Shown one piece after another: positions 16,461 through 25,110 of a stretch of DNA of 64,000 nucleotides. Under the pieces are notes generated by a model. It was not told the DNA's origin, did no database searches, and saw nothing but the letters and a program-made list of their open reading frames with translations. Made by a program: the position numbers and the translations under genes. Position 1 is the first letter of the stretch, and every line of letters begins with the position of its first letter. The stretch covers positions 1 through 64,000 of the forward strand of contig NZ_BAABHB010000015.1 in NCBI RefSeq assembly GCF_039541875.1. Direction: 5' to 3'. Origin of the DNA: Nibrella viscosa (GTDB taxonomy: Bacteria; Bacteroidota; Bacteroidia; Cytophagales; Spirosomataceae).

Positions 16461-16712
16461 ATCGGGTAGCACAGGGCGTAGTACGATTTTTTAAAGATGA
16501 AAAAAGCGGTTCAAACGCAGGAAAATAGCGCCGGATACCACAAAAATACGGCCTCTTGGCTGAATCAGAAAGATTGACTTCCGGAAGCCGATTGATGGCA
16601 AAATAGTAGGAATTCAGCAAAAAAAGTTGTATTTTTACCATCTGAATTACCCTTACTTTCTGCACCCGCCAAGACCTGTTTATCGACACACAGACAATAT
16701 TTTAGACACTAT

Positions 16713-18713
16713 ATGACAAACGAACTTGTTGAAGCAGACATCCGGACCGAATCAGACGGGCAGAATGGCTACGGCGCCAGCAACATTCAGGTGTTGGAAG
16801 GTTTAGAAGCTGTACGGAAACGCCCGGCTATGTATATCGGCGACGTCAGCGCCAAAGGGCTGCACCACCTGATCTGGGAGGTTGTAGACAACTCTATCGA
16901 CGAGGCTCTGGCCGGGTACTGCGACACCATCCAGGTTACCATCAACGTAGACAATTCCATCACTGTACGCGACAACGGCCGGGGTATCCCGACCGACATG
17001 CACCTTAAAATGAAGAAGTCGGCCCTGGAGGTTGTGATGACGGTGCTGCACGCGGGTGGTAAATTTGATAAAGATACCTATAAAGTTTCCGGTGGTCTGC
17101 ATGGCGTGGGCGTGTCCTGCGTGAATGCCCTGTCGACGCACCTGCGCGTGGAAGTACACCGCGAAGGCAAAGTCTTTGAGCAGGAGTATGAGATTGGCCG
17201 TCCGCTGTATCCCGTCCGGGAAATCGGTACGGCTTCGGATACCGGTACGACGGTCCACTTCAAACCGGACGATACCATCTTCAACGAGACGGTTTATAAG
17301 TTCGAGACTGTGGCCGGTCGTCTGCGTGAACTGGCTTTCCTGAACAAGGGTATCCGCATTACGCTGACCGACCTGCGCGAACTGGACGAAAACGGCCAGC
17401 CGCTGTATCAGGAGTTCCTGTCGCAGGGCGGTCTGACGGAATTTGTTAAGTACCTTGACGAGACGCGTCCGTCGCTGGCCGGCATGCAGCCGATCTACAT
17501 GGAGAACGACAAAGGCTCGACGCCCGTACAGGTGGCCATGGTGTACAACATGGAAGCCAGCGAGAACATCTCGTCGTATGTCAACAACATCAACACCATT
17601 GAGGGAGGTACGCATGTGCAGGGCTTCCGGATGGCACTGACCCGTATTCTGAAGGGTTATGCCGAGCGCAACAGCCAGGTTTTGGGTAAGAGTGCCGGTA
17701 AAGTCACATTCGACGGGGGGGACTTCCGGAAAGGCCTCACCGCCGTTATTTCGGTCAAAGTAGCCGAGCCTCAGTTTGAGGGCCAGACGAAGACCAAGCT
17801 GGGCAACAGTGATGTAGTAGGGGCCGTTAGCACCACTGTGGCCGAAATGCTGGAAACCTGGCTGGAGGAAAATCCTAAAGTGGCTCAGGAAATTATCCGT
17901 AAAGTTCTGATCTCGGCGCAGGCGCGTATTGCCGCTGATCTGGCCTATAAACGCATCATGGCCGACCGTAAAGACTTTATGAGCGGTATGGGCCTGCCCG
18001 GAAAACTGGCCGACTGCTCGGATACCGATCCGGAGAAATGCGAGCTTTACCTGGTAGAGGGTGACTCAGCCGGTGGTTCGGCCAAGCAGGGCCGCAACCG
18101 GGCGTTCCAGGCCATTCTGCCCCTGCGGGGTAAGATCCTGAACGTGGAGAAGGCGATGGAGCACAAGATCTACGAAAACGAAGAAATTAAGAATATCATT
18201 ACGGCGCTGGGCATTACCTTCAAGCGCGACGGCGATGAGACGGTGATGAACCTGGAGCGGCTGCGCTACCATAAGGTAATTATCATGACCGATGCCGACG
18301 TAGACGGTAGCCATATCCGGACGCTGATTTTGACCCTGTTCTTCCGCCATATGCGGCCGCTGATCGAAAACGGATACCTGTATATTGCCCAGCCTCCGCT
18401 CTACCTGGTGAAGAAAGGCAAAGAAGAGCAGTACTGCTGGACCGAGCAACAGCGCGAACAGGCTGTTAGCCGCCTGGCCGGTGCTGGTCGTGAAGAGAAC
18501 GTACACGTGCAGCGGTACAAAGGACTGGGTGAAATGAATCCCGAGCAGTTGTGGACCACCACCATGGACCCCGACAAGCGCAGCCTGAAACAGGTGACCA
18601 TTGAATCGGCCGCCGAAGCCGACCACCTGTTCTCCATGCTGATGGGGGATGAAGTGGCCCCCCGAAGAGATTTTATCGAGCGAAACGCTAAATATGCAAG
18701 AGTCGACGTTTAA
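16713..18713 (+). CDS. gyrB: DNA gyrase subunit B
   Basis: 666 residues, cytoplasmic, ATP-driven half of the type II topoisomerase that introduces negative supercoils. GHKL ATPase motifs: LEAVRKRPAMYIG, EVVDNSIDEA, DNGRGIP and GGLHGVGVS. The TOPRIM domain has LVEGDSAGGSAKQGR and MTDADVDGSHIRTL (Glu and the DxD Mg ligands), followed by YKGLGEMNPEQLW. Length and the QTKTKLGNSDV loop fit GyrB rather than ParE, although the two are hard to separate without comparison. gyrA is not adjacent. The start ATG at 16713 gives a normal N-terminus. A strong terminator follows. Confidence 0.93.
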   Translation: MTNELVEADIRTESDGQNGYGASNIQVLEGLEAVRKRPAMYIGDVSAKGLHHLIWEVVDNSIDEALAGYCDTIQVTINVDNSITVRDNGRGIPTDMHLKMKKSALEVVMTVLHAGGKFDKDTYKVSGGLHGVGVSCVNALSTHLRVEVHREGKVFEQEYEIGRPLYPVREIGTASDTGTTVHFKPDDTIFNETVYKFETVAGRLRELAFLNKGIRITLTDLRELDENGQPLYQEFLSQGGLTEFVKYLDETRPSLAGMQPIYMENDKGSTPVQVAMVYNMEASENISSYVNNINTIEGGTHVQGFRMALTRILKGYAERNSQVLGKSAGKVTFDGGDFRKGLTAVISVKVAEPQFEGQTKTKLGNSDVVGAVSTTVAEMLETWLEENPKVAQEIIRKVLISAQARIAADLAYKRIMADRKDFMSGMGLPGKLADCSDTDPEKCELYLVEGDSAGGSAKQGRNRAFQAILPLRGKILNVEKAMEHKIYENEEIKNIITALGITFKRDGDETVMNLERLRYHKVIIMTDADVDGSHIRTLILTLFFRHMRPLIENGYLYIAQPPLYLVKKGKEEQYCWTEQQREQAVSRLAGAGREENVHVQRYKGLGEMNPEQLWTTTMDPDKRSLKQVTIESAAEADHLFSMLMGDEVAPRRDFIERNAKYARVDV

Positions 18714-18715
18714 AG

Positions 18716-18743
18716 AAAAGCGGGCTGATTGGCCCGCTTTTTT
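18716..18743 (+). terminator. Intrinsic terminator of gyrB
   Basis: GCGGGC / GCCCGC stem extended by A-T pairs, six-base loop and a run of six T, beginning three bases after the gyrB stop. Confidence 0.92.
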
Positions 18744-18866
18744 GTTTAGTTAACAGGGAGCTTTTCCGGCTTACCCGGTTTTATTTCTTGAACCCAACCG
18801 AACAATACCGTGATAGGAAATCTGATACATAAACTGACACAACGCAACAACCGGGAGGTTACCGGG

Positions 18867-18874
18867 AAGGAGGT
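18867..18874 (+). promoter_or_regulatory. Strong Shine-Dalgarno site that sets the ppk1 start
   Basis: AAGGAGGT lies seven bases before ATG 18882. A near-perfect anti-16S match is unusual in this window, where most starts have no such site. It decides in favour of 18882 over the upstream in-frame GTG at 18810. Confidence 0.7.
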
Positions 18875-18881
18875 AGATAAA

Positions 18882-21083
18882 ATGAGTAAGGTCAGCGAAA
18901 AGGTCAGCAGTGTCATTGAACAAAGTAATTACCTCAGCCGGGACCTGAGCTGGCTGAAGTTTAACGAGCGTGTGTTGGATCAGGCCCGCAGCCTCGACCG
19001 AACCCTGATGGAGCGGCTGAAGTTTCTGGCTATTACGGCCTCCAACATGGACGAGTTCTTTACCATCCGCGTCGGGAGTTTATACAATTATCTCGACTAC
19101 GGCAAAGAACGGGTCGATTACTCCGGTTTGCGCGAGGTGCCCTTCCGCAAGGCCTTGCTGACAGCCGCCCAGCAATTCAGCAAAGACCAGCACCAGGTCT
19201 TTCTGGAGGAGCTGCTGCCCTTGTTTGTCAAAAACGAACTCCGGCTGGTTTACCACGACGAATTGTCGGCCGAGGAGCAGCAGCAGGCCGAGGGTTATTT
19301 CGACCGGACGATCTACCCGATGCTGACGCCGATGCTGTACGACTACACGCATACGTTTCCGGTGCTGTTGCCGAAGGTGCTGATCTTTGGCGTAGTCACC
19401 AAAAACCCCGATCAGCCACACGCCCACGAAGATGATCACCAGCGACTGTCGTTTGTGCAGATACCCGCCAACCTGCCCCGGTTCATGAATTTTGAGCGGG
19501 AAGACGAGGTGCTGTTTTTGCCTATTGAAGAGATTGTCAGGCAGCATATTAAGAAGCTGTATCGAAATGTCGAAATTCTGTCGGCAAACCTGTTCCGGAT
19601 TACCCGTAACGGTGATTTTACGCTGGAAGAGAGTGATGATATTGAAGCTGATTTTATTGACGAAATCAAGCAGAAGATCAAGAACCGCCGGCTGGGCCGG
19701 GTCGTTCGCGTTGAGCTGGAAGCCGGCCGGCAGGGGCCAGGCCAGGAGTGGATGGTGAATCTGTTGAAGAAGCGCTGGGAGATTGACGATTATAATCTGT
19801 TTGAAACGCCTTCGCTGATCGACTACACTAGTTTGTGGCAGATTATTCGCCATCCGGATTTCAAAGAAGAACTGCCGGCTCCGCATCCGCCCGTACCCCC
19901 GCTAGGCCTGGAGCGGGAGAAGGTGACCGATATTTTTGAAACCATGAAGGAGCGGGACATCCTGCTGCATCACCCATACAACAACTTTGAACCGGTACTT
20001 CAACTGCTGGAGCAGGCGGCTGAAGACCCGAACGTACTGGCTATTAAGCTTACCATCTACCGACTGGCCAAACGCTCCCGGATTACCGAGGCCCTGCTGA
20101 AAGCTGCCGAAAACGGCAAGCACGTGTCGGTATTGTTTGAGGTCAAAGCCCGCTTTGACGAAGAAAACAACATCCGCGAAGCGCAGCGGCTGCAAAAGGC
20201 CGGCTGCTTTGTGATCTACGGCATCAGCCGCTTCAAGACGCATACCAAGCTGTTGCTGGTGGTTCGGAATGAGGGCAACCGCGTGGTGCGCTACGCCCAC
20301 CTGTCGAGCGGCAACTACAACGAAGAAACTGCCAAGCTGTATACTGACATTGGTCTGCTGACCACGAATGAGGTGTACACCCAGGATATTTCGGAGTTCT
20401 TCAACGTAATCACCGGCCACTCGCTGCCAAACGAGTATCAGTACCTCATTACGGCCCCGCGCGACATGCGCAAGCAGTTGATTAACCTGATCCGCTGCGA
20501 GGCCGAGAACGCGCAGAAGGGGCTGCCCAGCGGCATCTGTATCAAGCTAAACTCGCTGGAAGATCAGGAAGTTATCGATGAACTTTATAAAGCTTCGCAG
20601 GCGGGGGTACGTATCCGGCTCATCGTTCGGGGCATTTGCTGTCTGCGGCCGCAACGCCCCGGCCTAAGCGAGAATATCACCGTGCGTTCGCTGGTCGGCG
20701 ATTTTCTGGAGCATACCCGCGTGTTTTATTTCCACAACAACGGCGACCCGAAAGTGTACGGGGGCAGCGCCGACATAATGGTCCGCAGCTTCGACCGGCG
20801 CATTGAATCGCTGTTTCTCCTGGCTAACCATCGGGTTAAGCAGGAGGCTATTCAGATTCTCCAGTACAACCTGCTCGACAACATCAATGCCTACGAGCTG
20901 AAAGAAGACGGCGATTACAAGCGTTGTCAGGTAGACGATGGTGGTGAGCCGTTCAATATTCAACAAAAGTTCTTCGATTTGACCGAAGACGAAGTGATGA
21001 GCGCCGGCTTATTCAACGATGTTCCGGCGCAGGAAGCGGTACCGGATGAAGTAGAAGAGCACGACGAGGAAGAGGTGCATTGA
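18882..21083 (+). CDS. ppk1: Polyphosphate kinase 1
   Basis: 733 residues, membrane-associated cytoplasmic enzyme that reversibly polymerises the gamma phosphate of ATP into polyphosphate. The N domain begins YLSRDLSWLKFNERVLDQA; SNMDEFFTIRVG follows. Catalytic phospholipase D-like motifs are RFKTHTKLLLVVR (phosphorylated His region) and FYFHNNGDPKVYGGSADIM with the downstream RSFDRRIE. The tail ends in an acidic stretch (DEVEEHDEEEV). An in-frame GTG at 18810 would add 24 residues, but the strong Shine-Dalgarno before 18882 argues for the shorter form. ppx is not adjacent. Confidence 0.95.
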   Translation: MSKVSEKVSSVIEQSNYLSRDLSWLKFNERVLDQARSLDRTLMERLKFLAITASNMDEFFTIRVGSLYNYLDYGKERVDYSGLREVPFRKALLTAAQQFSKDQHQVFLEELLPLFVKNELRLVYHDELSAEEQQQAEGYFDRTIYPMLTPMLYDYTHTFPVLLPKVLIFGVVTKNPDQPHAHEDDHQRLSFVQIPANLPRFMNFEREDEVLFLPIEEIVRQHIKKLYRNVEILSANLFRITRNGDFTLEESDDIEADFIDEIKQKIKNRRLGRVVRVELEAGRQGPGQEWMVNLLKKRWEIDDYNLFETPSLIDYTSLWQIIRHPDFKEELPAPHPPVPPLGLEREKVTDIFETMKERDILLHHPYNNFEPVLQLLEQAAEDPNVLAIKLTIYRLAKRSRITEALLKAAENGKHVSVLFEVKARFDEENNIREAQRLQKAGCFVIYGISRFKTHTKLLLVVRNEGNRVVRYAHLSSGNYNEETAKLYTDIGLLTTNEVYTQDISEFFNVITGHSLPNEYQYLITAPRDMRKQLINLIRCEAENAQKGLPSGICIKLNSLEDQEVIDELYKASQAGVRIRLIVRGICCLRPQRPGLSENITVRSLVGDFLEHTRVFYFHNNGDPKVYGGSADIMVRSFDRRIESLFLLANHRVKQEAIQILQYNLLDNINAYELKEDGDYKRCQVDDGGEPFNIQQKFFDLTEDEVMSAGLFNDVPAQEAVPDEVEEHDEEEVH

Positions 21084-21102
21084 ACAGCCTGAACCCTCAA
21101 AG

Positions 21103-21142
21103 CAAAGCCCGCGGAATAGACCTCCGCAGGCTTTGCCTTTTT
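21103..21142 (+). terminator. Intrinsic terminator of ppk1
   Basis: 13-base arms (21103-21115 and 21123-21135) with one mismatch, CAAAGCC..GCGGA type, followed by CCTTTTT. Confidence 0.85.
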
Positions 21143-21380
21143 ATGCGTTGCCTGACCGCACAAACCGCAGTACGTCGCTGATAAACCGGTCGTGTTAAGT
21201 CTCATTCATCTCTTTTTTTTCGTTTAGCAGAAAGTTCGCAAATGGAACTGCTGAATGCAACCAGTTAGTAAGACCAAAGCCGATGATGCGTCTGATCTTT
21301 CGGTGGGGTTTACTCATTATGTTTGTATCTTCGCAGGCTTTTGCTGTAAACTGTACACCTGAAAACTTACGAATCACTTA

Positions 21381-22622
21381 ATGAACCGTTTCACCGGATT
21401 AATCGGTATTGTTCTGATCCTGGGCGTTGCCTACGCGTTATCAAATAATCGAAAAGCCATAAATTACCGTACGGTGGGTGTGGGCCTGCTGCTCCAGTTT
21501 GGCCTGGCGGTATTTGTTTTGAAAACAGAAGCCGGCCAGCAGATCTTCCAATGGCTAGGGTACAACATCGACCGGCTTCTGCGGAAAGCCGGTAAAGGCG
21601 CTGAATTTGTTTTCTCTCCGCTGGTGAAGCCGGAGATCCTTGGCCGGGTATTTGGGCCGGAAAACAACTTTATCTTCTTCTTCCAGATTATTCCAACCAT
21701 CATCTTCGTGGCGGTACTGGTCAATATTTTCTACCACCTGGGCGTCATGCAGCGGGTAGTAGCGGTTATGGCCCGCGTGATGAAATGGCTGATGGGCGTC
21801 AGCGGTGCCGAAGCCCTCTCTAACGTGTCGAGTACATTTGTGGGGCAGGTGGAGGCCCAGATTATGATCAAGCCGTACCTGAAAGGCATGACCATGTCCG
21901 AACTGCTGGCATCCATGTCGGGGAGCTTTGCCTGCATTGCGGGTGGGGTATTGGCAGTCTACATTTCGCTGGGCGTTCCGGCTCCGTACCTGCTGGCGGC
22001 CAGTATCATGGCGGCTCCGGGCGCATTGGTGATCAGTAAAATTGTGATGCCGGAAACAGAAGTATCCGAAACGCAGGGAACAGTTCGGGTAGACATCAAG
22101 AAAAATCACGCCAACCTGCTCGATGCCATTGCGGCCGGGGCCAGTGAGGGCCTGAAAGTAGGATTTAATGTGGTAGCGATGCTAATCGGCTTTATCGCTC
22201 TGATTGCCTTGCTGGATAGCCTGTTGTTCCGGCTGGGTTATTATGTGTTTGGCATGACCAACCTGAGCCTGAACTTTCTGCTGGGTAATGTATTTTCGGT
22301 GTTTGCCTGGGCTATGGGTGTTCCCGCCAAAGATATTCAGGCGGCCGGTGCGCTGATGGGGACCAAAATGGTGGTCAATGAATTTGTAGCGTATCTGGAT
22401 CTGGTAAAAGTTAAAGAGACCCTTGACCCTAAAACGGTAGCTATCACCAGTTTCGCGCTCTGTGGGTTCGCCAACTTTTCATCCATTGCTATTCAGGTAG
22501 GTGGGATTGGCGAACTGGCCCCGACACGTCGGAGCGACCTGGCGCGGCTAGGCTTTAAGGCACTGATCTGTGGTACGCTGGCGTCGTATATGTCGGCCAC
22601 GTTGGCGGGGTTGCTTCTTTAA
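21381..22622 (+). CDS. Concentrative nucleoside transporter (NupC/CNT family)
   Basis: 413 residues with 8-10 predicted membrane segments. It imports nucleosides with H+ or Na+ across the inner membrane. Family signatures are visible in order: the N-terminal segment (GLIGIVLILGVAYALS), VFGFQIIPT-like FFFQIIPTIIFVAVLV, GVSGAEALSNVSSTFVGQVEAQIMIKPYL, GSFACIAGGVLAVYISLGVP, PETE loop, and MGTKMVVNEFVAYLDL ... LCGFANFSSIAIQVGGIGELAP. The last motif is the substrate-binding CNT repeat. It is a single gene with no metabolic partner next to it. A 240-base gap before it holds only the ppk1 terminator and a weak TATCTTCG box. Confidence 0.93.
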   Translation: MNRFTGLIGIVLILGVAYALSNNRKAINYRTVGVGLLLQFGLAVFVLKTEAGQQIFQWLGYNIDRLLRKAGKGAEFVFSPLVKPEILGRVFGPENNFIFFFQIIPTIIFVAVLVNIFYHLGVMQRVVAVMARVMKWLMGVSGAEALSNVSSTFVGQVEAQIMIKPYLKGMTMSELLASMSGSFACIAGGVLAVYISLGVPAPYLLAASIMAAPGALVISKIVMPETEVSETQGTVRVDIKKNHANLLDAIAAGASEGLKVGFNVVAMLIGFIALIALLDSLLFRLGYYVFGMTNLSLNFLLGNVFSVFAWAMGVPAKDIQAAGALMGTKMVVNEFVAYLDLVKVKETLDPKTVAITSFALCGFANFSSIAIQVGGIGELAPTRRSDLARLGFKALICGTLASYMSATLAGLLL

Positions 22623-22641
22623 GTTTTTAATCGCATCGGCG

Positions 22642-22726
22642 GACCGGCGCAAAGGCGCAAAGGAGTACGCCAAGGTCGCAAAGGTTTTCTCTGCGAACTT
22701 GGCGTTTTTCTTTGCGCCTTTGCGGT
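22642..22726. repeat. CGCAAAGG-type inverted repeat
   Basis: The two halves of the interval are imperfect inverted copies of about 38 bases: GCGCAAAGGCGCAAAGG...CGCCAAGGTCGCA on the left, matched by TGCGAACTTGGCG...TTTGCGCCTTTGCGG on the right. It fills most of the 162 bases between the transporter and the acyl-CoA ligase. Repeats of the CGCAAAG type are widely dispersed in related genomes; a decayed piece is also seen at about 39777-39800. Confidence 0.7.
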
Positions 22727-22784
22727 TAAAGTAAAACATAATCTTCCAATATTTACATGTCAATCCACAACGGAAGAACTCAAC

Positions 22785-24473
22785 ATGCTACAGACTAAAC
22801 TTATTCCCCGTACCGCATCGGCTCACGAGCCACCTATGCTGATAAAGAGCTTACTAGCCCAGTCGCTGAAGTACGAACCGCAGCGCGAGATCGTTTACCG
22901 CGACCTGTTCCGGATGAATTACCTTGAGTTTAACCGCCGGGTGCGCCGGCTGGCCAATACGCTGACGGCCCTGGGCGTAAAGCCGGGCGATACCGTAGCC
23001 GTTTTCGACTGGGACAGCCACCGCTATCTGGAGTGCTTCTTCGGCATAACCGGCATCGGGGCCATTCTGCATACCATTAACGTCCGGTTGTCGCCGGGGC
23101 AGATTCTATACACCATGAACCATGCCGAGGATAAGCTGGTGCTGATTCATGAGGACTTTCTGCCCCTGCTGAACGCCGTAAAAGCCGACCTGACCACCGT
23201 TGAGAAGTACGTGCTGATTACGGATAAAGTGTACGCGGATTCAACCGTCGGCAATACCGTACCCGATGGATTTGAGGGTGAATACGAAACGCTGCTGGAA
23301 AAGGCCTCTGATGAATACGACTTCCCGGACTTCGACGAAAATACCTGGGCCACTACGTTCTACACAACCGGCACCACAGGTAATCCCAAGGGCGTTCACT
23401 TCTCGCACCGGCAGTTGTTTATGCACACGATGGGGCTGCTGACCTATGTCTCCGGTTACGAGTGCGTATCGTTTAAGTCTTCGACGGATGTGTATATGCC
23501 CATTACGCCTATGTTCCATGTGCATGCCTGGGGCTTCCCGTTCCTGGCAACCATGCTGGCGGCTAAGCAAATTTATCCGGGCCGCTATGAGCCGGAGATG
23601 CTGCTGAGGCTGTTGGTGAAAGAGGGTGTAACGCTTTCGCACTGCGTACCGACAATCCTGCAAATGCTGGTCAACAGTCCGGCCGCGCAGCAGTTTAAAC
23701 CCCAACTGAGCCGCTGGAAAGTAATCATTGGCGGTTCGGCTCTGACCCAGGGCTTAGCCAAAGCAGCCCTGGAGTTAGGTATTCAGGTGTGCGCCGGCTA
23801 CGGCATGTCCGAAACCGCCCCCATCATGTCGGTTACTTACCTGAACGACGAAGAGCGGCCGTTGCCCATTGGCGAGCAGGTAAACCTCCGCATCAGAGCC
23901 GGCCGGATTGCGCCGTTTGTTGACCTGAAACTGGTTGACGACCATGGCAACACGGTGCCGCATGATGGTCATTCGGTGGGTGAACTGGTGGCGCGGGGAC
24001 CCTGGATGACACAGGGGTACTACAAAGAGCCGGAGCAGTCGGAAAACCTCTGGCGCGACGGCTGGCTGCATACAGGCGACGTAGCCAGCATCAGCCCCGA
24101 CAACTGGATACAGATTGCCGACCGGACCAAAGATGTGATTAAATCCGGTGGCGAGTGGGTATCTTCCCTGGCGATTGAAGACCTGCTGTCGCGGGTAGAG
24201 GGCGTGGCCGAATCCGCCGTGATTGGCCTGCCCGACGACCGTTGGGGCGAGCGGCCACATGCCCTCATTGTGCTGAAGCCGGACTATACCGGCAAAGTGA
24301 CACCGGCTCAGATTCGAGCCAGTTTGCAACAGCAGGTTGAGCAGGGCGACATTAATAAATGGTATGTACCCGACCGGGTTATTTTTGTGCCGGAAATACC
24401 AAAAACAAGCGTCGGCAAGATCGATAAGAAGAAGATTCGCTCGGAAATGCGGGAGATTATTCTGAATGCGTAA
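22785..24473 (+). CDS. AMP-binding long/medium-chain fatty acyl-CoA ligase
   Basis: 562 residues, cytoplasmic adenylating enzyme: it activates a fatty (or similar) acid to acyl-AMP and then to the CoA thioester. P-loop YTTGTTGNPKGV at 193-204, the A5 motif GYGMSETAP, the A7 region GWLHTGDVA, the A8 hinge DRTKDVIKSGGEW and the catalytic Lys in SVGKIDKKKIR near the end are all present. The HAWGFPF stretch after P-loop resembles medium/long-chain ligases of the FadD-like AMP-binding group, not acetyl-CoA synthetase. Substrate length is not readable. No beta-oxidation genes flank it. Confidence 0.9.
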   Translation: MLQTKLIPRTASAHEPPMLIKSLLAQSLKYEPQREIVYRDLFRMNYLEFNRRVRRLANTLTALGVKPGDTVAVFDWDSHRYLECFFGITGIGAILHTINVRLSPGQILYTMNHAEDKLVLIHEDFLPLLNAVKADLTTVEKYVLITDKVYADSTVGNTVPDGFEGEYETLLEKASDEYDFPDFDENTWATTFYTTGTTGNPKGVHFSHRQLFMHTMGLLTYVSGYECVSFKSSTDVYMPITPMFHVHAWGFPFLATMLAAKQIYPGRYEPEMLLRLLVKEGVTLSHCVPTILQMLVNSPAAQQFKPQLSRWKVIIGGSALTQGLAKAALELGIQVCAGYGMSETAPIMSVTYLNDEERPLPIGEQVNLRIRAGRIAPFVDLKLVDDHGNTVPHDGHSVGELVARGPWMTQGYYKEPEQSENLWRDGWLHTGDVASISPDNWIQIADRTKDVIKSGGEWVSSLAIEDLLSRVEGVAESAVIGLPDDRWGERPHALIVLKPDYTGKVTPAQIRASLQQQVEQGDINKWYVPDRVIFVPEIPKTSVGKIDKKKIRSEMREIILNA

Positions 24474-24490
24474 AAGACTTTTTAGCATAA

Positions 24491-24543
24491 ATAGCGCGAG
24501 GGATGGTGTAGCATTCGCAACTTTGCACCATCCTCCGCGCTAT
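24491..24543 (+). terminator. Hairpin after the acyl-CoA ligase
   Basis: 18-base arms (24491-24508 and 24526-24543), with two mismatches, around a 17-base loop that itself contains ACTTTGC. It lies between the ligase stop and the phosphodiesterase ATG, followed by CTGCTTTTAT. It may terminate the ligase message, or be part of the leader of the next gene. Confidence 0.5.
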
Positions 24544-24554
24544 CTGCTTTTATT

Positions 24555-25049
24555 ATGACCCGAATTGGCCTGCTCTCCGACACCCACAGCTATTTAGACC
24601 CTCAGGTATTCGACTATTTTAAAGATTGCCACGAAATCTGGCATGCCGGCGATATAGGTGCCCCGCAGGTACTGGAGCAGTTAAAGGCGTTTAAACCGGT
24701 GCGAGCCGTATCGGGAAACATTGATGCGAAGAACGAGTGGGACTGGCCGGACAATCTGCGTTTTACCCTGGAGGGACTCACTGTCTGGATAACGCATATT
24801 GGTGGGTCACCGCCCGGCTACAACCCGATTGTCAGGCCGCTTTTACGGGCCAATCCGCCTGACATCTTCGTGTGTGGCCACTCCCATATTCTGAAAGTGG
24901 CCCGCGACCCAAAGCTGAATAATTTGCTGTACATCAATCCCGGTGCGGCCGGCAAGACCGGCTTTCACCAGGTGCGCACCTGTATCCGTTTCACGCTCGA
25001 TGCCGCCCGCATAAGCGGTATGGAGGTGATTGAGTTGGGGCGGAAGTAG
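24555..25049 (+). CDS. YfcE/MJ0936-type metallophosphoesterase
   Basis: 164 residues, cytoplasmic two-metal phosphodiesterase. Metal motifs in order: LLSDTHSY (DxH), HAGDIGAP (GDx), SGNIDA (GNxD), WITHIGG and CGHSHILKV (GHxH). Short YfcE-like proteins hydrolyse small phosphodiesters in vitro; the true substrate is unknown. Its TAG stop codon forms part of the GTAG at the edge of the repeat that follows. Confidence 0.9.
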   Translation: MTRIGLLSDTHSYLDPQVFDYFKDCHEIWHAGDIGAPQVLEQLKAFKPVRAVSGNIDAKNEWDWPDNLRFTLEGLTVWITHIGGSPPGYNPIVRPLLRANPPDIFVCGHSHILKVARDPKLNNLLYINPGAAGKTGFHQVRTCIRFTLDAARISGMEVIELGRK

Positions 25050-25105
25050 AACGGAGTTGTACTCCGTTTTTGGGGTGGCAGAAACGGAGTACAACTCCGT
25101 TCTAC
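25046..25105. repeat. REPIN-like paired hairpins filling a convergent junction
   Basis: Perfect 24-base inverted arms, 25046-25069 and 25082-25105, with a 12-base centre. Each arm is itself a hairpin with a three-base loop (ACGGAGT-TGT-ACTCCGT and its complement). Both outer ends carry GTAG, the tetranucleotide that borders classical REP sequences recognised by RAYT transposases. The left GTAG includes the stop codon of the upstream gene. No RAYT gene is in the window. Confidence 0.85.
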
Positions 25106-25110
25106 ACGCC

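Noticed and set aside
16803..17615. Minus-strand open frame of 270 codons
   Set aside because: Antisense to the gyrB ATPase region; no independent signal.
21195..21377. 60-codon minus-strand frame upstream of the nucleoside transporter
   Set aside because: No family, no start signal, and it covers the likely promoter region of the transporter.
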